Positions 49,546 to 58,792 of a DNA stretch of 64,000 nt are shown here, one piece after another. Position 1 is the stretch's first letter; every line of letters begins with the position of its first letter. Made by a program: the position numbers and the translations under genes. Source of the stretch: Mesorhizobium amorphae (GTDB lineage Bacteria > Pseudomonadota > Alphaproteobacteria > Rhizobiales > Rhizobiaceae); assembly GCA_003240775.1 (NCBI GenBank), contig QFNI01000013.1, positions 16,859-80,858 of the forward strand. The letters run 5' to 3'. The notes beneath the pieces were generated by a model. It worked only from the letters and a program-made list of their open reading frames with translations. It searched no databases and had not been told where the DNA came from.

Positions 49546-50857
49546 CATCAAGACGGTGTGCGTGATCGGCATGGGCTATGTCGGCCTGCCGACTTGCGCC
49601 ATCCTGGCGAGCCGGGGGCTCGACATCATCGGCGTGGACGTGAACGAACGCGTGGTGGAAAAGGTCAACCGCGGCGAGATCCACATCGTGGAGCCCGACC
49701 TCGACGGCCTGATCCAGAAGGTGGTGGCGAACGGCAAGCTGCGCGCCTTTTCCGCGCCAGAGGTGGCCGACGCGCACATCATCGCCGTGCCGACGCCCAT
49801 GACCGCCGACCACCGGCCCGACACGACCTATGTGCTGGCCGCGGCGCGCAGCGTGGCACCCGTGCTCAAGAAAGGCGATCTGGTGGTGCTGGAATCGACC
49901 TCGCCCGTGGGCACCACGCGCGCCATGACCGAGCTGCTCGCCGAACTTCGCCCCGACCTCGCCTTTCCGCTCACGCATGGCGAGAAGGCGGACGTGATGG
50001 TCGCTTATTCGCCCGAGCGCGTGCTGCCGGGCAAGGTGCTGACGGAGCTGTGCAACAACGACCGCTCGATCGGCGGCTTGTCGCGCAGGTCGTCCTCGCG
50101 CGCGGCCGAGCTCTACGCGACCTTCGTGACCGGCGACCTGTTCCTGACGAGCGCGGAGAGTGCGGAGCTCGTGAAGCTCACCGAGAACGCCTTCCGCGAC
50201 GTGAACATCGCGTTCGCCAACGAGATCGCGGCGGTGTGCCAGCATCTGTCGCTCAACGTTTGGGAGGTGATCGACCTCGCCAACAAGCACCCGCGCGTGA
50301 ACATCCTGCAGCCGAGCCCCGGCGTGGGCGGCCACTGCATCGCCATCGACCCCTATTTCATCATCGACGCGGCACCCGACAACACGCGCCTGATCGCATC
50401 GGCGCGCGCCATCAACTCGGCGCGGCCGCACAAGGTGGTGGAAGACATCAAGGCGCTGCTCGAGCCCGGCCGCACCGAGACGATCGCCTGCCTGGGCCTG
50501 TCCTTCAAGCCCAACATCGACGACATGCGCGAAAGCCCGGCGGTGGAGGTGGTGTCGCTTCTGGCCGACATTCCCGGCCTGCGCATCGTCGCGGCCGAGC
50601 CCAACACGGACGGGCTGCCGCCCGCGCTCGAAGGCAAGGGGATCGTGTTCACGGACGCGCTTTCGGCCATCGACCAGGCCGACATCGTGGCGCTTCTGGT
50701 GGACCACCGCCAGTTCAGCCTGATCGATCCCGAGGAGCTGAAGAACAAGCGCCTCGTGGACACGCGCGGCCTGTGGACCTGGCGCAAGGCGCGCAAGCCC
50801 GACGCGCGCATCGAAGGCAAGAAGGCCGAAGACGAGCGCCTGGGAGTGGCCGCATGA
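49538..50857 (+). CDS. wecC: UDP-N-acetyl-D-mannosamine dehydrogenase
   Basis: The 439-residue enzyme oxidises UDP-ManNAc to UDP-ManNAcA with two NAD+. Residues 8-30 carry the Rossmann loop CVIGMGYVGLPTCAILASRG. Lys213 and Asn217 lie in ELVKLTENAFRDVN, and the catalytic thiol is Cys267 in GVGGHCIAIDPYF. The stretch GGLSRRSSSRAAEL (179-192) is somewhat unlike the usual TP.. helix start of the family but stays in frame. The ATG at 49538 overlaps the wecB stop, and the stop overlaps the wecG-like start as ATGA. Confidence 0.94.
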   Translation: MADIKTVCVIGMGYVGLPTCAILASRGLDIIGVDVNERVVEKVNRGEIHIVEPDLDGLIQKVVANGKLRAFSAPEVADAHIIAVPTPMTADHRPDTTYVLAAARSVAPVLKKGDLVVLESTSPVGTTRAMTELLAELRPDLAFPLTHGEKADVMVAYSPERVLPGKVLTELCNNDRSIGGLSRRSSSRAAELYATFVTGDLFLTSAESAELVKLTENAFRDVNIAFANEIAAVCQHLSLNVWEVIDLANKHPRVNILQPSPGVGGHCIAIDPYFIIDAAPDNTRLIASARAINSARPHKVVEDIKALLEPGRTETIACLGLSFKPNIDDMRESPAVEVVSLLADIPGLRIVAAEPNTDGLPPALEGKGIVFTDALSAIDQADIVALLVDHRQFSLIDPEELKNKRLVDTRGLWTWRKARKPDARIEGKKAEDERLGVAA

Positions 50858-51654
50858 ACGAGGCGCGAACCGATTGGAGGGAGCACCGGCTCCTTTCCTC
50901 GCGGCGCGACGAGTTCCTGTCGGCGCCGATCCACGCGCTGACCATGCGCGAGACGCTGGACCTGGCGGAAGAAGCGATGCGGCTCAAGCGGCCGCTGCAC
51001 CATGTGGTGGTGAACGTCGCCAAGATCGTCAACATGCGCAAGAACGCCGAACTGCACGAGGACGTGGCGACCGCCGACGTGGTCAACGTGGACGGCAAGG
51101 GCGTGCTCTGGGGTGCGTGGCTCTGCGGCGTGCCAATCCCCGAGCGCGTGAGCGGGGTGGACATCATGTTCAACCTGTTCAAGCTCTGCGAGGAGCGCGG
51201 CTACAAGCCCTTCCTGCTCGGCGCGGAACAGGATGTGCTGGACGCGGTGGTGGCGCGGCTCAAGACCGAGCACCCCAGGCTCGATGTTGCCGGGGCGCGC
51301 AACGGCTATTTCCGCAGCGACGAGGAAGCCGCTGTCGTGGCCGAGATCAACGCCTCGGGCGCGGACTGCCTGCTGGTCGCCATGCCCACGCCGCGCAAGG
51401 AGCGCTTCACAAAGCATCACCGCGCGGCCCTTCAGCCCTCCTTCGTGATGGGGGTGGGCGGCTCGTTCGACGTCTATGGCGGCAAGGTCGCGCGCGCGCC
51501 GAAATTCGTGCAGGCGATCGGCATGGAATGGCTGTTTCGCGTGGCCCAGGAGCCGCGTCGCCTGTGGCGCCGCTACTACGACACCAACACCGCTTATGCG
51601 GTGCTCCTGTCGCGCGAATTCTGGAACCGCCGGTTCCGCCGCGGCGCGGCGTAA
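50854..51654 (+). CDS. wecG: WecG/TagA/CpsF-family glycosyltransferase
   Basis: This GT26 protein of 266 residues shows the family core: HHVVVNVAKIVNMRKN near 50 with the aspartate-containing VVNVDGKGVLWGAWL, KPFLLGAEQDVLDAVV near 118 and FVMGVGGSFDVYGGKVARAP near 201. In enterobacterial common antigen WecG adds ManNAcA to lipid-linked GlcNAc. Here the directly coupled wecB and wecC supply UDP-ManNAcA, so the same donor is likely. The C-terminal basic tail (EFWNRRFRRGAA) suits membrane association. The acceptor is not known. Confidence 0.9.
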   Translation: MNEARTDWREHRLLSSRRDEFLSAPIHALTMRETLDLAEEAMRLKRPLHHVVVNVAKIVNMRKNAELHEDVATADVVNVDGKGVLWGAWLCGVPIPERVSGVDIMFNLFKLCEERGYKPFLLGAEQDVLDAVVARLKTEHPRLDVAGARNGYFRSDEEAAVVAEINASGADCLLVAMPTPRKERFTKHHRAALQPSFVMGVGGSFDVYGGKVARAPKFVQAIGMEWLFRVAQEPRRLWRRYYDTNTAYAVLLSREFWNRRFRRGAA

Positions 51655-51676
51655 GCCGCCAAGCAATTCGGCAGAG

Positions 51677-51727
51677 AACAGCTTCGGCCTCCCCCTCCCC
51701 CTGCGGGATCGGGAGGCCGAAGCTGTT
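51677..51727. terminator. Bidirectional terminator with perfect 17-bp stem
   Basis: AACAGCTTCGGCCTCCC pairs without mismatch with GGGAGGCCGAAGCTGTT around a 17-base loop. It lies between the convergent wecG-like and flippase genes, 22 bases after one stop and 6 bases from the other. The AA/TT ends give short A and T tracts on each strand. Confidence 0.7.
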
Positions 51728-51733
51728 TGGGGG

Positions 51734-53185
51734 TCAGGCCCGGCGTGCGGCTGCGGGGAGCTTGCTTGCGGCCTTGGCGAAGAAGCGGCGGGCCGCTTCG
51801 GGGTGCATCAGCCAGACGAGGCAGAGAAACACCGTGCCGCCGACAGCGCCCGCCCCGGCAAGCACGACGATGGGCGGAAGAGCGCCGAGCAGGCGGACGG
51901 CGAGGGCAGCCGCGACCCCGCTCGCAGCCGCGACCAGGGCCGAGCCCGCGATGTCGCGCCAGGGAACCGCGATGGGCGTCAGGCGCCGGCTGATCGCGAT
52001 GCAGGCGGCGAGACCCGACAACGAGCCGCCCGCGAGCGCAAGGGCTGCCCCCAACTCGACCCAGCGGGGGATCAGCAGGAACGACAGCCCAATCGCCACC
52101 ACCGAGCCGATGAGGGTGGCGACGATCAGGAGGGCCGGGCGCTTGTGGGCGTGGATCACCGTGCCGTAGACGAAGCTCATCAGGTTGGCGCAGATCACGC
52201 CGAAGGCGATGATGGGGAAAAGCGGCCCGACGCGGCCGTGATAGCTCTCGGGCAGCATCAGGTCCGTGATCGGCCCGGACAGCGCGACCAGCATGGCGGC
52301 GACCGGCAGGCAGAGCCGCAGCAGAAGCGCCATCAGCTGCGACAGAAGGGCCGAGGCCGCCCCCTCGCCCGCCTCGTCGAAGCGGCTCATGATCTCGGGA
52401 AAGGCGCCCATGTTGATGGCGTTGCCCACCATGTCGATCGGCTGGCGCGCGAGCACATAGGCGGCGGCGAAGATCGCGACGGCCGCCGCGTCGTGATAGG
52501 CGTTGAGGAACAGGCGCTCCGCACTGTTGAGCCCGAAGCCGACCAGGGCCATGGCGACCAAGGGCGTGCCGAGCGCAACGAGCTCGCGCCCCGAAAAGCG
52601 CGGGGGGCCGGGCACGAGCCGCCGCGCGGCCATCAGCCCCGCCACCACGCCCGCAATCAGCATGCCCGCGCTGGTGCCGAGCGAAACGGCGAGAAACGAA
52701 TCCGGAAACACGAAGACGGCGCCGACCGGGAGCGCCAGCTGGAGCAGAGCGCGCAGCGTTTCGAGCAGCGAATAGGTGGCGTGGCGCTGCTGCATCTGCA
52801 GCACGGTCAGCGCGAAACGCGCGATCGAGCCCGCAACCAGATAGGCGCAGACGGCGAGCGCGAACTCCGCCCACCGGTCGGGCACCACGACGATCGAGCC
52901 CGCAACCGCGATCACCAGCGCCAAAGCCGTGCTGAGCACGAGAACGCGGCCCGCAAGCAAGAGGCTGCCACGGCTGATCTCTCCCTTGCCGCCCAGCCGC
53001 AGCAGCGCGATGCGCAGCCAGTTGGAAACGGCGAGATCGGTCATCTCGCCCACCGTCACCACCAGCGTCAGCAGGCCGTATTCGGCCTGGCCGATCAGGC
53101 GCGTGACGATCACGAGCAAAAGCAGCGCGGAAATCCGCGTGAGGAAGATGGCGGGGCCGTAGATCAGGGTGGAGCGGAGAAACAC
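51734..53185 (-). CDS. Wzx-like polysaccharide flippase
   Basis: This membrane protein of 483 residues has about 12-14 helices and belongs to the MOP/Wzx exporter family (start VFLRSTLIYGPAIFLTRISA, later EYGLLTLVVTVGEMTDLAVSN and FAAAYVLARQPIDMVGNAI). It would turn the lipid-linked repeat unit to the periplasm. There is no ATG near the N-terminus. The GTG at 53185 begins the family homology 17 bases after the stop of the GH5 gene. A GTG at 53239 would overlap the GH5 coding end by 38 bases. It probably shares a leftward transcript with the GH5 gene. Confidence 0.87.
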   Translation of the reverse strand: MFLRSTLIYGPAIFLTRISALLLLVIVTRLIGQAEYGLLTLVVTVGEMTDLAVSNWLRIALLRLGGKGEISRGSLLLAGRVLVLSTALALVIAVAGSIVVVPDRWAEFALAVCAYLVAGSIARFALTVLQMQQRHATYSLLETLRALLQLALPVGAVFVFPDSFLAVSLGTSAGMLIAGVVAGLMAARRLVPGPPRFSGRELVALGTPLVAMALVGFGLNSAERLFLNAYHDAAAVAIFAAAYVLARQPIDMVGNAINMGAFPEIMSRFDEAGEGAASALLSQLMALLLRLCLPVAAMLVALSGPITDLMLPESYHGRVGPLFPIIAFGVICANLMSFVYGTVIHAHKRPALLIVATLIGSVVAIGLSFLLIPRWVELGAALALAGGSLSGLAACIAISRRLTPIAVPWRDIAGSALVAAASGVAAALAVRLLGALPPIVVLAGAGAVGGTVFLCLVWLMHPEAARRFFAKAASKLPAAARRA

Positions 53186-53201
53186 GCCTGGAACGCTCCG
53201 C

Positions 53202-54461
53202 TCAGCCGGCCTGGAGGCCGAGCGCACGCAGCATTCCACGGTCGGGCCGGGCGGGGCCTGTGGGCTCGATCACCGACATGCCGTGGGGGTTGGAGAACTC
53301 CCAGATCGACCAGGGGATACGGGAACGCTCGGCGAGCCTGCGGACCGTTTCGATGTAGCGGAGACGGTCGGGATCGAAGGCGCCCATGCGCCCGTCGGCC
53401 GTCATGCGGATTGCGCCGAACTCGCCCATGAACAGGCGCTCGGGTGGAATGGAATGGGTGCGCGCCCAGTCGAGCGCTTCCCCGAAGCGGGCTTCGAGGC
53501 GGGCCTCGTTCCAGTCTTCCGCGAAATACTCGTCGATGCGCTCGCGCGCTTCCGCGAGATTGGTGCGCCGCTCGCCTTCCGACAGGCCGGCGGCCTCGAG
53601 CTGGGCCTCGAGGGTGGCGAGCGCCACCTCGGGCGTGCCGCTCGATGGCGGCCAGGGCAGGCCCGACGCGAAGCCTCCTTCGCGCTCCGCGCGCTGGTGC
53701 GTGAAGCTGTGGGGCTCGTACATGTGGAAGCTGTAGCGGATGTTGGGATCGTCGAAACCGGGGTCGAGATCGACCAGCCCCACGACGCTCCCGCCGCAGG
53801 CACCCGTCGCCACGATCGTCAGGCTTTCGCTCACGGCGCGGATGTCGCGCACGGTGTCGGCCATGATGCGCTGCCAGTCGTCGGTGCCGCTCGCGTCGCA
53901 GGGGTAGTAGGCGGGCTCGTTGAAGGGTTCGAGCGCGACCTTGTCGGTGCCGACCGCTGCGAGCATCGCGGCCACATCCCGGACCATCAGGCGGTAGCGC
54001 CGCACGCCTTCGCTGTCGGCGCCGCCGTAGATCAGCTCCATGCTGGTTTCCGGCACCTGGCTGACGCCGTGCAGGTCGAAGACCACGCGGAGCCCCGCGC
54101 CCGTGATGCGCGTGACGGCATCGGACAGGATCTGCAGCGCTTCCGTGCGGCGCGCGCCCTCGCTCGCCACCAGGGGGCCGGGATCGACGCTCAGGCGCAC
54201 GAAGTCGAAGCCCATGCCTTTGATGCGATCGAAGGGGCTGCCTTCGGGCCAGTCCGACAGGGGGCGCGAGCCCGACAGCCACGCTTCCTCGCTGCGATAA
54301 GGCGGCCAGGCATAGGTCTTGTCGGCGTTGACCGGCGACCAGTTGAGCCATTCGTGCACGCCCACGCCGCGCGCGAGCGGCAGCGGCTCGGCCTGGGCGG
54401 TGGTGGTGGTGGCGGACAGCGCCATTGCGAGCGCGCCTGCGAATGCGGCGATCCGTTTCAT
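53202..54461 (-). CDS. Secreted glycoside hydrolase family 5 protein (endoglucanase-like)
   Basis: The 419-residue protein has a signal peptide (1-24, ending TAQA) and a GH5 (cellulase-type) barrel. The acid/base is Glu182 in LEPFNEPAYY, the nucleophile Glu346 in FMGEFGA, and the conserved RLSVDPG, VVFDLHG and HMYEPHSFTHQ strand ends are all present. It should act in the periplasm or outside. Within a polysaccharide locus such enzymes often trim or release the polymer, as EPS glycanases do, and not feed on plant cellulose. It is divergent from the heparinase-like gene and 16 bases upstream of the flippase. Confidence 0.9.
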   Translation of the reverse strand: MKRIAAFAGALAMALSATTTTAQAEPLPLARGVGVHEWLNWSPVNADKTYAWPPYRSEEAWLSGSRPLSDWPEGSPFDRIKGMGFDFVRLSVDPGPLVASEGARRTEALQILSDAVTRITGAGLRVVFDLHGVSQVPETSMELIYGGADSEGVRRYRLMVRDVAAMLAAVGTDKVALEPFNEPAYYPCDASGTDDWQRIMADTVRDIRAVSESLTIVATGACGGSVVGLVDLDPGFDDPNIRYSFHMYEPHSFTHQRAEREGGFASGLPWPPSSGTPEVALATLEAQLEAAGLSEGERRTNLAEARERIDEYFAEDWNEARLEARFGEALDWARTHSIPPERLFMGEFGAIRMTADGRMGAFDPDRLRYIETVRRLAERSRIPWSIWEFSNPHGMSVIEPTGPARPDRGMLRALGLQAG

Positions 54462-54566
54462 GGGCCTGTCCCCCTCGACTGCCAGGAGGTGTTAACCGCC
54501 CAAGGGTAAAGAAGCCTCTCAAACCACGGTCCTCAATTTACCGGTCAGTCCTTTGGAGAAGGGTGG

Positions 54567-56477
54567 ATGAAGCTCGGCTGGTACCTGAAGCGGCTGCGCA
54601 ACATGGAGCCGGCCGAAATCTTGCACCGGCTGGGCGAGCATGGACGCAAGCTCGTTTCCAAGCGCCGCGACGACGGCTGGAAGCGCTACCCGCCGCGTGC
54701 GCTCCAGCCCGTGTTTCCCGGCTGGCGCGAGGCGCTGTCGGGCGCGTCGCCCGCGCAGCGGGAGGCGGTCGCGGCGGCTGCGGCGAACGCGCTTGCAGGG
54801 CGCTTCTCGGCACTCGGGCGGGACTGGCCGGCGCGCGATCCCCGCGATCTCTTTCCACGCGACTTCTGGCGGCTCGACCCTGTGACGGGCACGCTCTGGC
54901 CGGGCGCGGAAGCCCACACATTCGCGATCGACTTCCGCCACGAGGCCAAGCGCGGCGACATCAAATATGTCTGGGAAGCCAACCGGCTGCAGCCCTTGGC
55001 CCTGCTTGCGGCCCATCTGGCGCTGACCGGCGAGGCGCGGGCGAAAGACGCCATCGAGGCCGCCATCCTGAGTTGGCACGCGGCGAACCCGCCGTTTCGC
55101 GGGGTGGCCTGGGCATCGGGCATCGAGGTGGCGCTGCGCGCGATCAGCCTCGTGGTCGTGCTGGAACTGGCGGGAGACCGGCTGAGCGGGGAAACGCGGG
55201 CGGCAGCGAGCGCCATCCTGGCCGCCAGCGGCTACTGGCTGCAGCGTTTTCCCTCGCGGTTCTCCTCGGCCAACAACCACCTCGTGGCGGAGCTTGCCGG
55301 CGAATACCTGATCGGCCGCGCGCTGGGGCACGCGGTGCAGGGCCCGCGCGACGCGCTCGTCCGGGAAACCGCATTGCAGATCCTGCCCGATGGGACGGCC
55401 GCCGAGCAGAGCCCGACCTATGGGGCGTTCACGGCGGAGATGATCCTGCTTTGCGCGGCGGCGGCACGAGGCGCGGGCGAGCCTTTTCAGACGGATGCCA
55501 CCGAGCGCCTGGAGGCGTTCGCGGATGCCTGCGCCTGGCTGCCCGCGCCCGCTTCCTATGGCGACGACGACGAGGGCCGGGCGCTGACGCCGGGCGGGGA
55601 GCGCGACTACGTGTCTTCGGTGGCAGCGGCCATCCACGGTTTTCTGGGGAAGCCCGGCGTGCCGGCCGGAGCGGAGGATTTCCGCGCGGTGTTTCTGGGC
55701 ACGCCCCCGACCGTGCTTTCCCGGCCCACGGGGCTCCGAACCTTCCCGAGCGGGGGGCTTTCGGTGTGGCGGGGGACCGTGCGCGGGCGGGTGGCCGAAC
55801 TCGTCTTCGACCACGGGCCGCTCGGCTATCTCTCGATCGCGGCGCACGGCCATGCGGACGCGCTGGCGCTGGCGCTCCACCTCGACGGCGAGCCGGTTCT
55901 GGTGGACCCCGGCACCTGGCTCTACGGGTCGGGCGGGGTGTGGCGCGACTGGTTCCGCTCGACGCCCGCGCACAACACGCTCAACATCGAGGGCGCGAGC
56001 CAGAGCGTGATCGCGGGCAAGTTCAACTGGGCGCACAAGGCCGTGGCGCGGCTCGGCGACACGCGGCCCGAGCCGGAATGGAGCCTTTCGGCCGAGCATG
56101 ACGGCTATCTCGGCCGCTTCGGCTCGGCCCACCAGCGCACGCTGAGCCGCCGGGCGGACGGTTTTCTGGTGGCGGACCGGCTGTTGGGCCAGGCGCGGGA
56201 GGCCGAGATGGTGTTCCAGCTGGCAGGGGGCCTGCGGGCGCGGATCGAGGGCGATGTGGTCGCGGTGGAGCGCGGGGAGGAGCAGCTCCTGCGCCTCCGT
56301 TTCCCGGATCGGTCGGTCGCCGTTGCGAGCGGGGGCGACGGGCCCGGCGAAGGGGGCTGGGTGTCACGACGCTTCGGCCATCGCGAGCCCGCGCCGCGCA
56401 TCGCCTGGCGCGGCACGGTGGGTGCGAAAGGTGTGGAAGTTGTCGTGGAAGTGATGCCCAACGCGCAAGGCGGTTAA
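54567..56477 (+). CDS. Heparinase II/III-like protein of the polysaccharide locus
   Basis: The 636-residue protein has an N-terminal alpha-helical toroid (about 100-340, RLQPLALLAAHLAL, ASGIEVALRAISLVV, SSANNHLVAELAGEYLIG) and a C-terminal beta-sandwich heparinase II/III domain (about 375-630). The latter holds GYLSIAAHGHADALALALHLDGEPVLVDPGTW and TPAHNTLNIEG. Those histidine-bearing blocks are the polysaccharide-lyase hallmarks. There is no signal peptide, and the N-terminus is the amphipathic WYLKRLRNMEPAEILHRLGE, common in heparinase-like genes of rhizobial capsule clusters. It may cleave uronate-containing glycan, which would suit a ManNAcA polymer. GGAGAAGGG precedes the ATG. Confidence 0.87.
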   Translation: MKLGWYLKRLRNMEPAEILHRLGEHGRKLVSKRRDDGWKRYPPRALQPVFPGWREALSGASPAQREAVAAAAANALAGRFSALGRDWPARDPRDLFPRDFWRLDPVTGTLWPGAEAHTFAIDFRHEAKRGDIKYVWEANRLQPLALLAAHLALTGEARAKDAIEAAILSWHAANPPFRGVAWASGIEVALRAISLVVVLELAGDRLSGETRAAASAILAASGYWLQRFPSRFSSANNHLVAELAGEYLIGRALGHAVQGPRDALVRETALQILPDGTAAEQSPTYGAFTAEMILLCAAAARGAGEPFQTDATERLEAFADACAWLPAPASYGDDDEGRALTPGGERDYVSSVAAAIHGFLGKPGVPAGAEDFRAVFLGTPPTVLSRPTGLRTFPSGGLSVWRGTVRGRVAELVFDHGPLGYLSIAAHGHADALALALHLDGEPVLVDPGTWLYGSGGVWRDWFRSTPAHNTLNIEGASQSVIAGKFNWAHKAVARLGDTRPEPEWSLSAEHDGYLGRFGSAHQRTLSRRADGFLVADRLLGQAREAEMVFQLAGGLRARIEGDVVAVERGEEQLLRLRFPDRSVAVASGGDGPGEGGWVSRRFGHREPAPRIAWRGTVGAKGVEVVVEVMPNAQGG

Positions 56478-56574
56478 TTGATCATCCTCAACAAGAGGCG
56501 GTATTCGGCGTTAATTATGTCCGGCCCTTTATCGGCTCTGTCACTGCTCTTCTGATACAAGCGGACCTAACTTC

Positions 56575-56588
56575 ACGGCACGTGCCGT
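56575..56588. promoter_or_regulatory. Perfect 14-bp palindrome before the hydroxylase gene
   Basis: ACGGCACGTGCCGT is a complete palindrome with no spacer, 57 bases before the chosen start. It lies at the end of a locally AT-rich 168-bp gap, where a promoter is expected. It could be an operator for a dimeric regulator. Confidence 0.4.
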
Positions 56589-56645
56589 TCATCGCCGGCA
56601 AGCCGCGGCCGCAGGCGCCGCGCCGGCAGATCGCTCAGGATGCCC

Positions 56646-57647
56646 ATGCTTTCCGATTTCATCGACAAGGTCGTCAACAAGCTCGCCGGCGTCAACCTGG
56701 TGATGCCCGGACTGATCCTGGGCACGGCTCTCGTCTGCGCGCTCGTGGTCTATTGGCGCACGGTGGAGCGCAAGTCGGTGCGCGACTTCTTCGACTTCAT
56801 GTTTCCCCATGAGGTGATCCTGCACCCCTCCGCCCGCGCGGATGCGTTGTTCTGGGTCACCAAGAAGCTGATGATGCCGTTTCTGCTGATCCCGGCGGGC
56901 GCGACCTTCGTGGCGGCGATGGGCTATGCGACCAACCGGCTGATCTCGCTCGCGCTGGGCATCGAGGGGCCGTTGATCGAGCCGCCGGCGGGAACGGTCA
57001 CCATCATCCTGTTCACGGCGACCATGCTGCTCGCCTACGACCTGTCCTATTACCTCTACCACGCCGCCCAGCACCGCTTTCCGTTTCTGTGGGAATTGCA
57101 CAAGGTGCACCATTCCGCGACCGTGATGGTGGGCATCACCAAGGACCGCGTGCATCCGCTCGACGACCTGATGAACCGCGCCTGGGACGGGGTGATCCCC
57201 GGCATCGCCTTCGGCATCTGGAGCGTGATCGCGCTCGATCCCGTGGAGATCGTGGTGTTCGGGCTCAACGTCTATGTGGTGCGCAACATCCTGATGATGG
57301 ACTTCGTGCGCCACCTCCACCTGCCGATCTCCTTCGGCAAGCTCGACAACGTGATCCTGAGCCCCCACTGGCACCAGGTGCACCACTCGATCGATCCGCA
57401 GCACTACGACAAGAATTTCGGCCTGCTGTTCTCGTTCTGGGACCGTTTGTTCGGCACGCATTTCGTGCCCGATCCGAACGTGCCGCTGAAATTCGGCCTG
57501 ATCGACCGCGACGCGGCCGATTACCAGTCGCTGCGCGGGCTCTATATCCTGCCGCTCAAGAAGATGTGGCGCCACATCGCCAGGCGGCTGCCTTCCCGCC
57601 GCAGGCGCGAGGCCGCAAGCCAAACCCGGGACGCTTCCCTGTCATGA
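56646..57647 (+). CDS. Sterol desaturase/fatty acid hydroxylase-superfamily membrane protein
   Basis: The 333-residue membrane di-iron oxygenase has histidine clusters His139-x3-His143 (YHAAQH), His152-x2-His155-His156 (HKVHH) and His241-x-His243-x2-His246-His247 (HWHQVHH). Four or five helices surround them. The family hydroxylates or desaturates lipid chains. In a capsule locus it may modify the lipid carrier, or it may simply be a neighbour. I prefer the ATG at 56646, 5 bases after AGGA, over the ATG at 56640, which that ribosome site overlaps. The stop overlaps the GNAT start (ATGA). Confidence 0.85.
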   Translation: MLSDFIDKVVNKLAGVNLVMPGLILGTALVCALVVYWRTVERKSVRDFFDFMFPHEVILHPSARADALFWVTKKLMMPFLLIPAGATFVAAMGYATNRLISLALGIEGPLIEPPAGTVTIILFTATMLLAYDLSYYLYHAAQHRFPFLWELHKVHHSATVMVGITKDRVHPLDDLMNRAWDGVIPGIAFGIWSVIALDPVEIVVFGLNVYVVRNILMMDFVRHLHLPISFGKLDNVILSPHWHQVHHSIDPQHYDKNFGLLFSFWDRLFGTHFVPDPNVPLKFGLIDRDAADYQSLRGLYILPLKKMWRHIARRLPSRRRREAASQTRDASLS

Positions 57648-58783
57648 ACGCGCATGCCGCAGCCATCGTTCTGGATGAGCGTGTCGAAGTGGTTCGGGGG
57701 CCCGAGCGCCTCGCTGCGATCGAAGGGGAATGGACCCGGCTGTGGGGTGAAACCGACGCGCTGGTCTTCCAGAGCCACGGCTGGATCTCGGCCTGGTGGC
57801 GGGCGGCTGGCGCTGCTTCCGACGCCAAGCTTCGCATCGGGCTCGTGTGGCGCGGCGAACGGCTCGTGGCGGTGGTGCCGCTCGCCATCGCGCGGCGCAA
57901 GGGCGTCCGCTTCCTGGAATGGGCCGCGGCCGCCTATTCGGACTATGGCGACATCCTGCGCGCGCCCGGCTGCTCCGACGAGGCGCTCGGCCGGCTGTGG
58001 GAGGCGATGCGCAAGGGAGGCGGGTTCGATCTCGTGTTCATCAACCGCCTGGCGCCCAAGGCTGCGGCGAACGCGATCTTCGGCCCGTCCGGGCCGCACG
58101 GGGCGGGCTTTCGCGCCAACCACCGCCGGGAAGAATCCTCGCGCATCGGCGGCGAATGGAAGGACGGGGCGGCCTGGCTCGCCTCCCATCCCAAGAAGCC
58201 GCGGCAGAACTATCGGCGCGGCATCAAGCAGATGGAGGAAACGGGCCCCGTCCGCTTCCGCATGCTCGACCCCGACGAACCCCGCGGCCCCGTGCTCGAA
58301 CGGCTGGCCGCGCTGAAGCGCGGGTCGCTGGAAGGCAAGGAGCACGCGTCCCCGCTGTTCGATCCCGGCTCGGGCGTGCTCGCGGCCTTGGTGGATGTCT
58401 TGGCGCAAGCGGGCATCCTGCGGCTCTTCGTGATCGAGGTGGGGGACAAGGCGGTCGCCATCTCCGTCAACTTCGTGCAGCGCGGCACGCTGATGGCCTG
58501 GGTGACCACATACGACCCAGCCTTCGCCCGCGCCTCGCCCGGAACCGTGTTGATCTACGACTACGTGCAGTGGGCCTTCGACCAGGGCCTGCACACGGTC
58601 GACCTCCTGTGCGGGGGCGAGGCGTTCAAGGACAGGCTCGCCACCCACACGGAAACGCTGTCATCGGTGACGCTCGCGCGCACGGTGAAGGGCTCGCTGG
58701 CGCTTCTGGCTGATGGCCTGCGCCGGAGGCTGCGCGAGCGCGGCGCAACCGATGCGGCGGCGCCTGCCGCCGAGGCGAGCTGA
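57644..58783 (+). CDS. GNAT acetyltransferase of the CelD/BcsL (BioF2-like) type
   Basis: The 379-residue protein opens with a GNAT-like N-terminal half (WTRLWGETDALVFQSHGWIS, then WWRAAG). The Acetyltransf_6 domain follows at about 180-330 (HPKKPRQNYRRGIKQMEETG, FVIEVGDKAVAISVNFVQRG, YDYVQWAFDQGLHTVDLLCG with G-E-x-x-K-D). Proteins of this group are found in cellulose and capsule loci and are thought to acylate polysaccharide or sugar precursors. It is coupled by ATGA to the membrane hydroxylase, suggesting that the two act on the same lipid or sugar product. The specific acyl donor is unknown. Confidence 0.83.
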   Translation: MNAHAAAIVLDERVEVVRGPERLAAIEGEWTRLWGETDALVFQSHGWISAWWRAAGAASDAKLRIGLVWRGERLVAVVPLAIARRKGVRFLEWAAAAYSDYGDILRAPGCSDEALGRLWEAMRKGGGFDLVFINRLAPKAAANAIFGPSGPHGAGFRANHRREESSRIGGEWKDGAAWLASHPKKPRQNYRRGIKQMEETGPVRFRMLDPDEPRGPVLERLAALKRGSLEGKEHASPLFDPGSGVLAALVDVLAQAGILRLFVIEVGDKAVAISVNFVQRGTLMAWVTTYDPAFARASPGTVLIYDYVQWAFDQGLHTVDLLCGGEAFKDRLATHTETLSSVTLARTVKGSLALLADGLRRRLRERGATDAAAPAAEAS

Positions 58784-58792
58784 CGGGCCGGT

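Noticed and set aside
53202..54461. GH5 protein as a plant-cellulose-degrading enzyme
   Set aside because: There is no carbohydrate-binding module, and the gene lies inside a polysaccharide biosynthesis locus, so a role in trimming the cell's own polymer is more likely.
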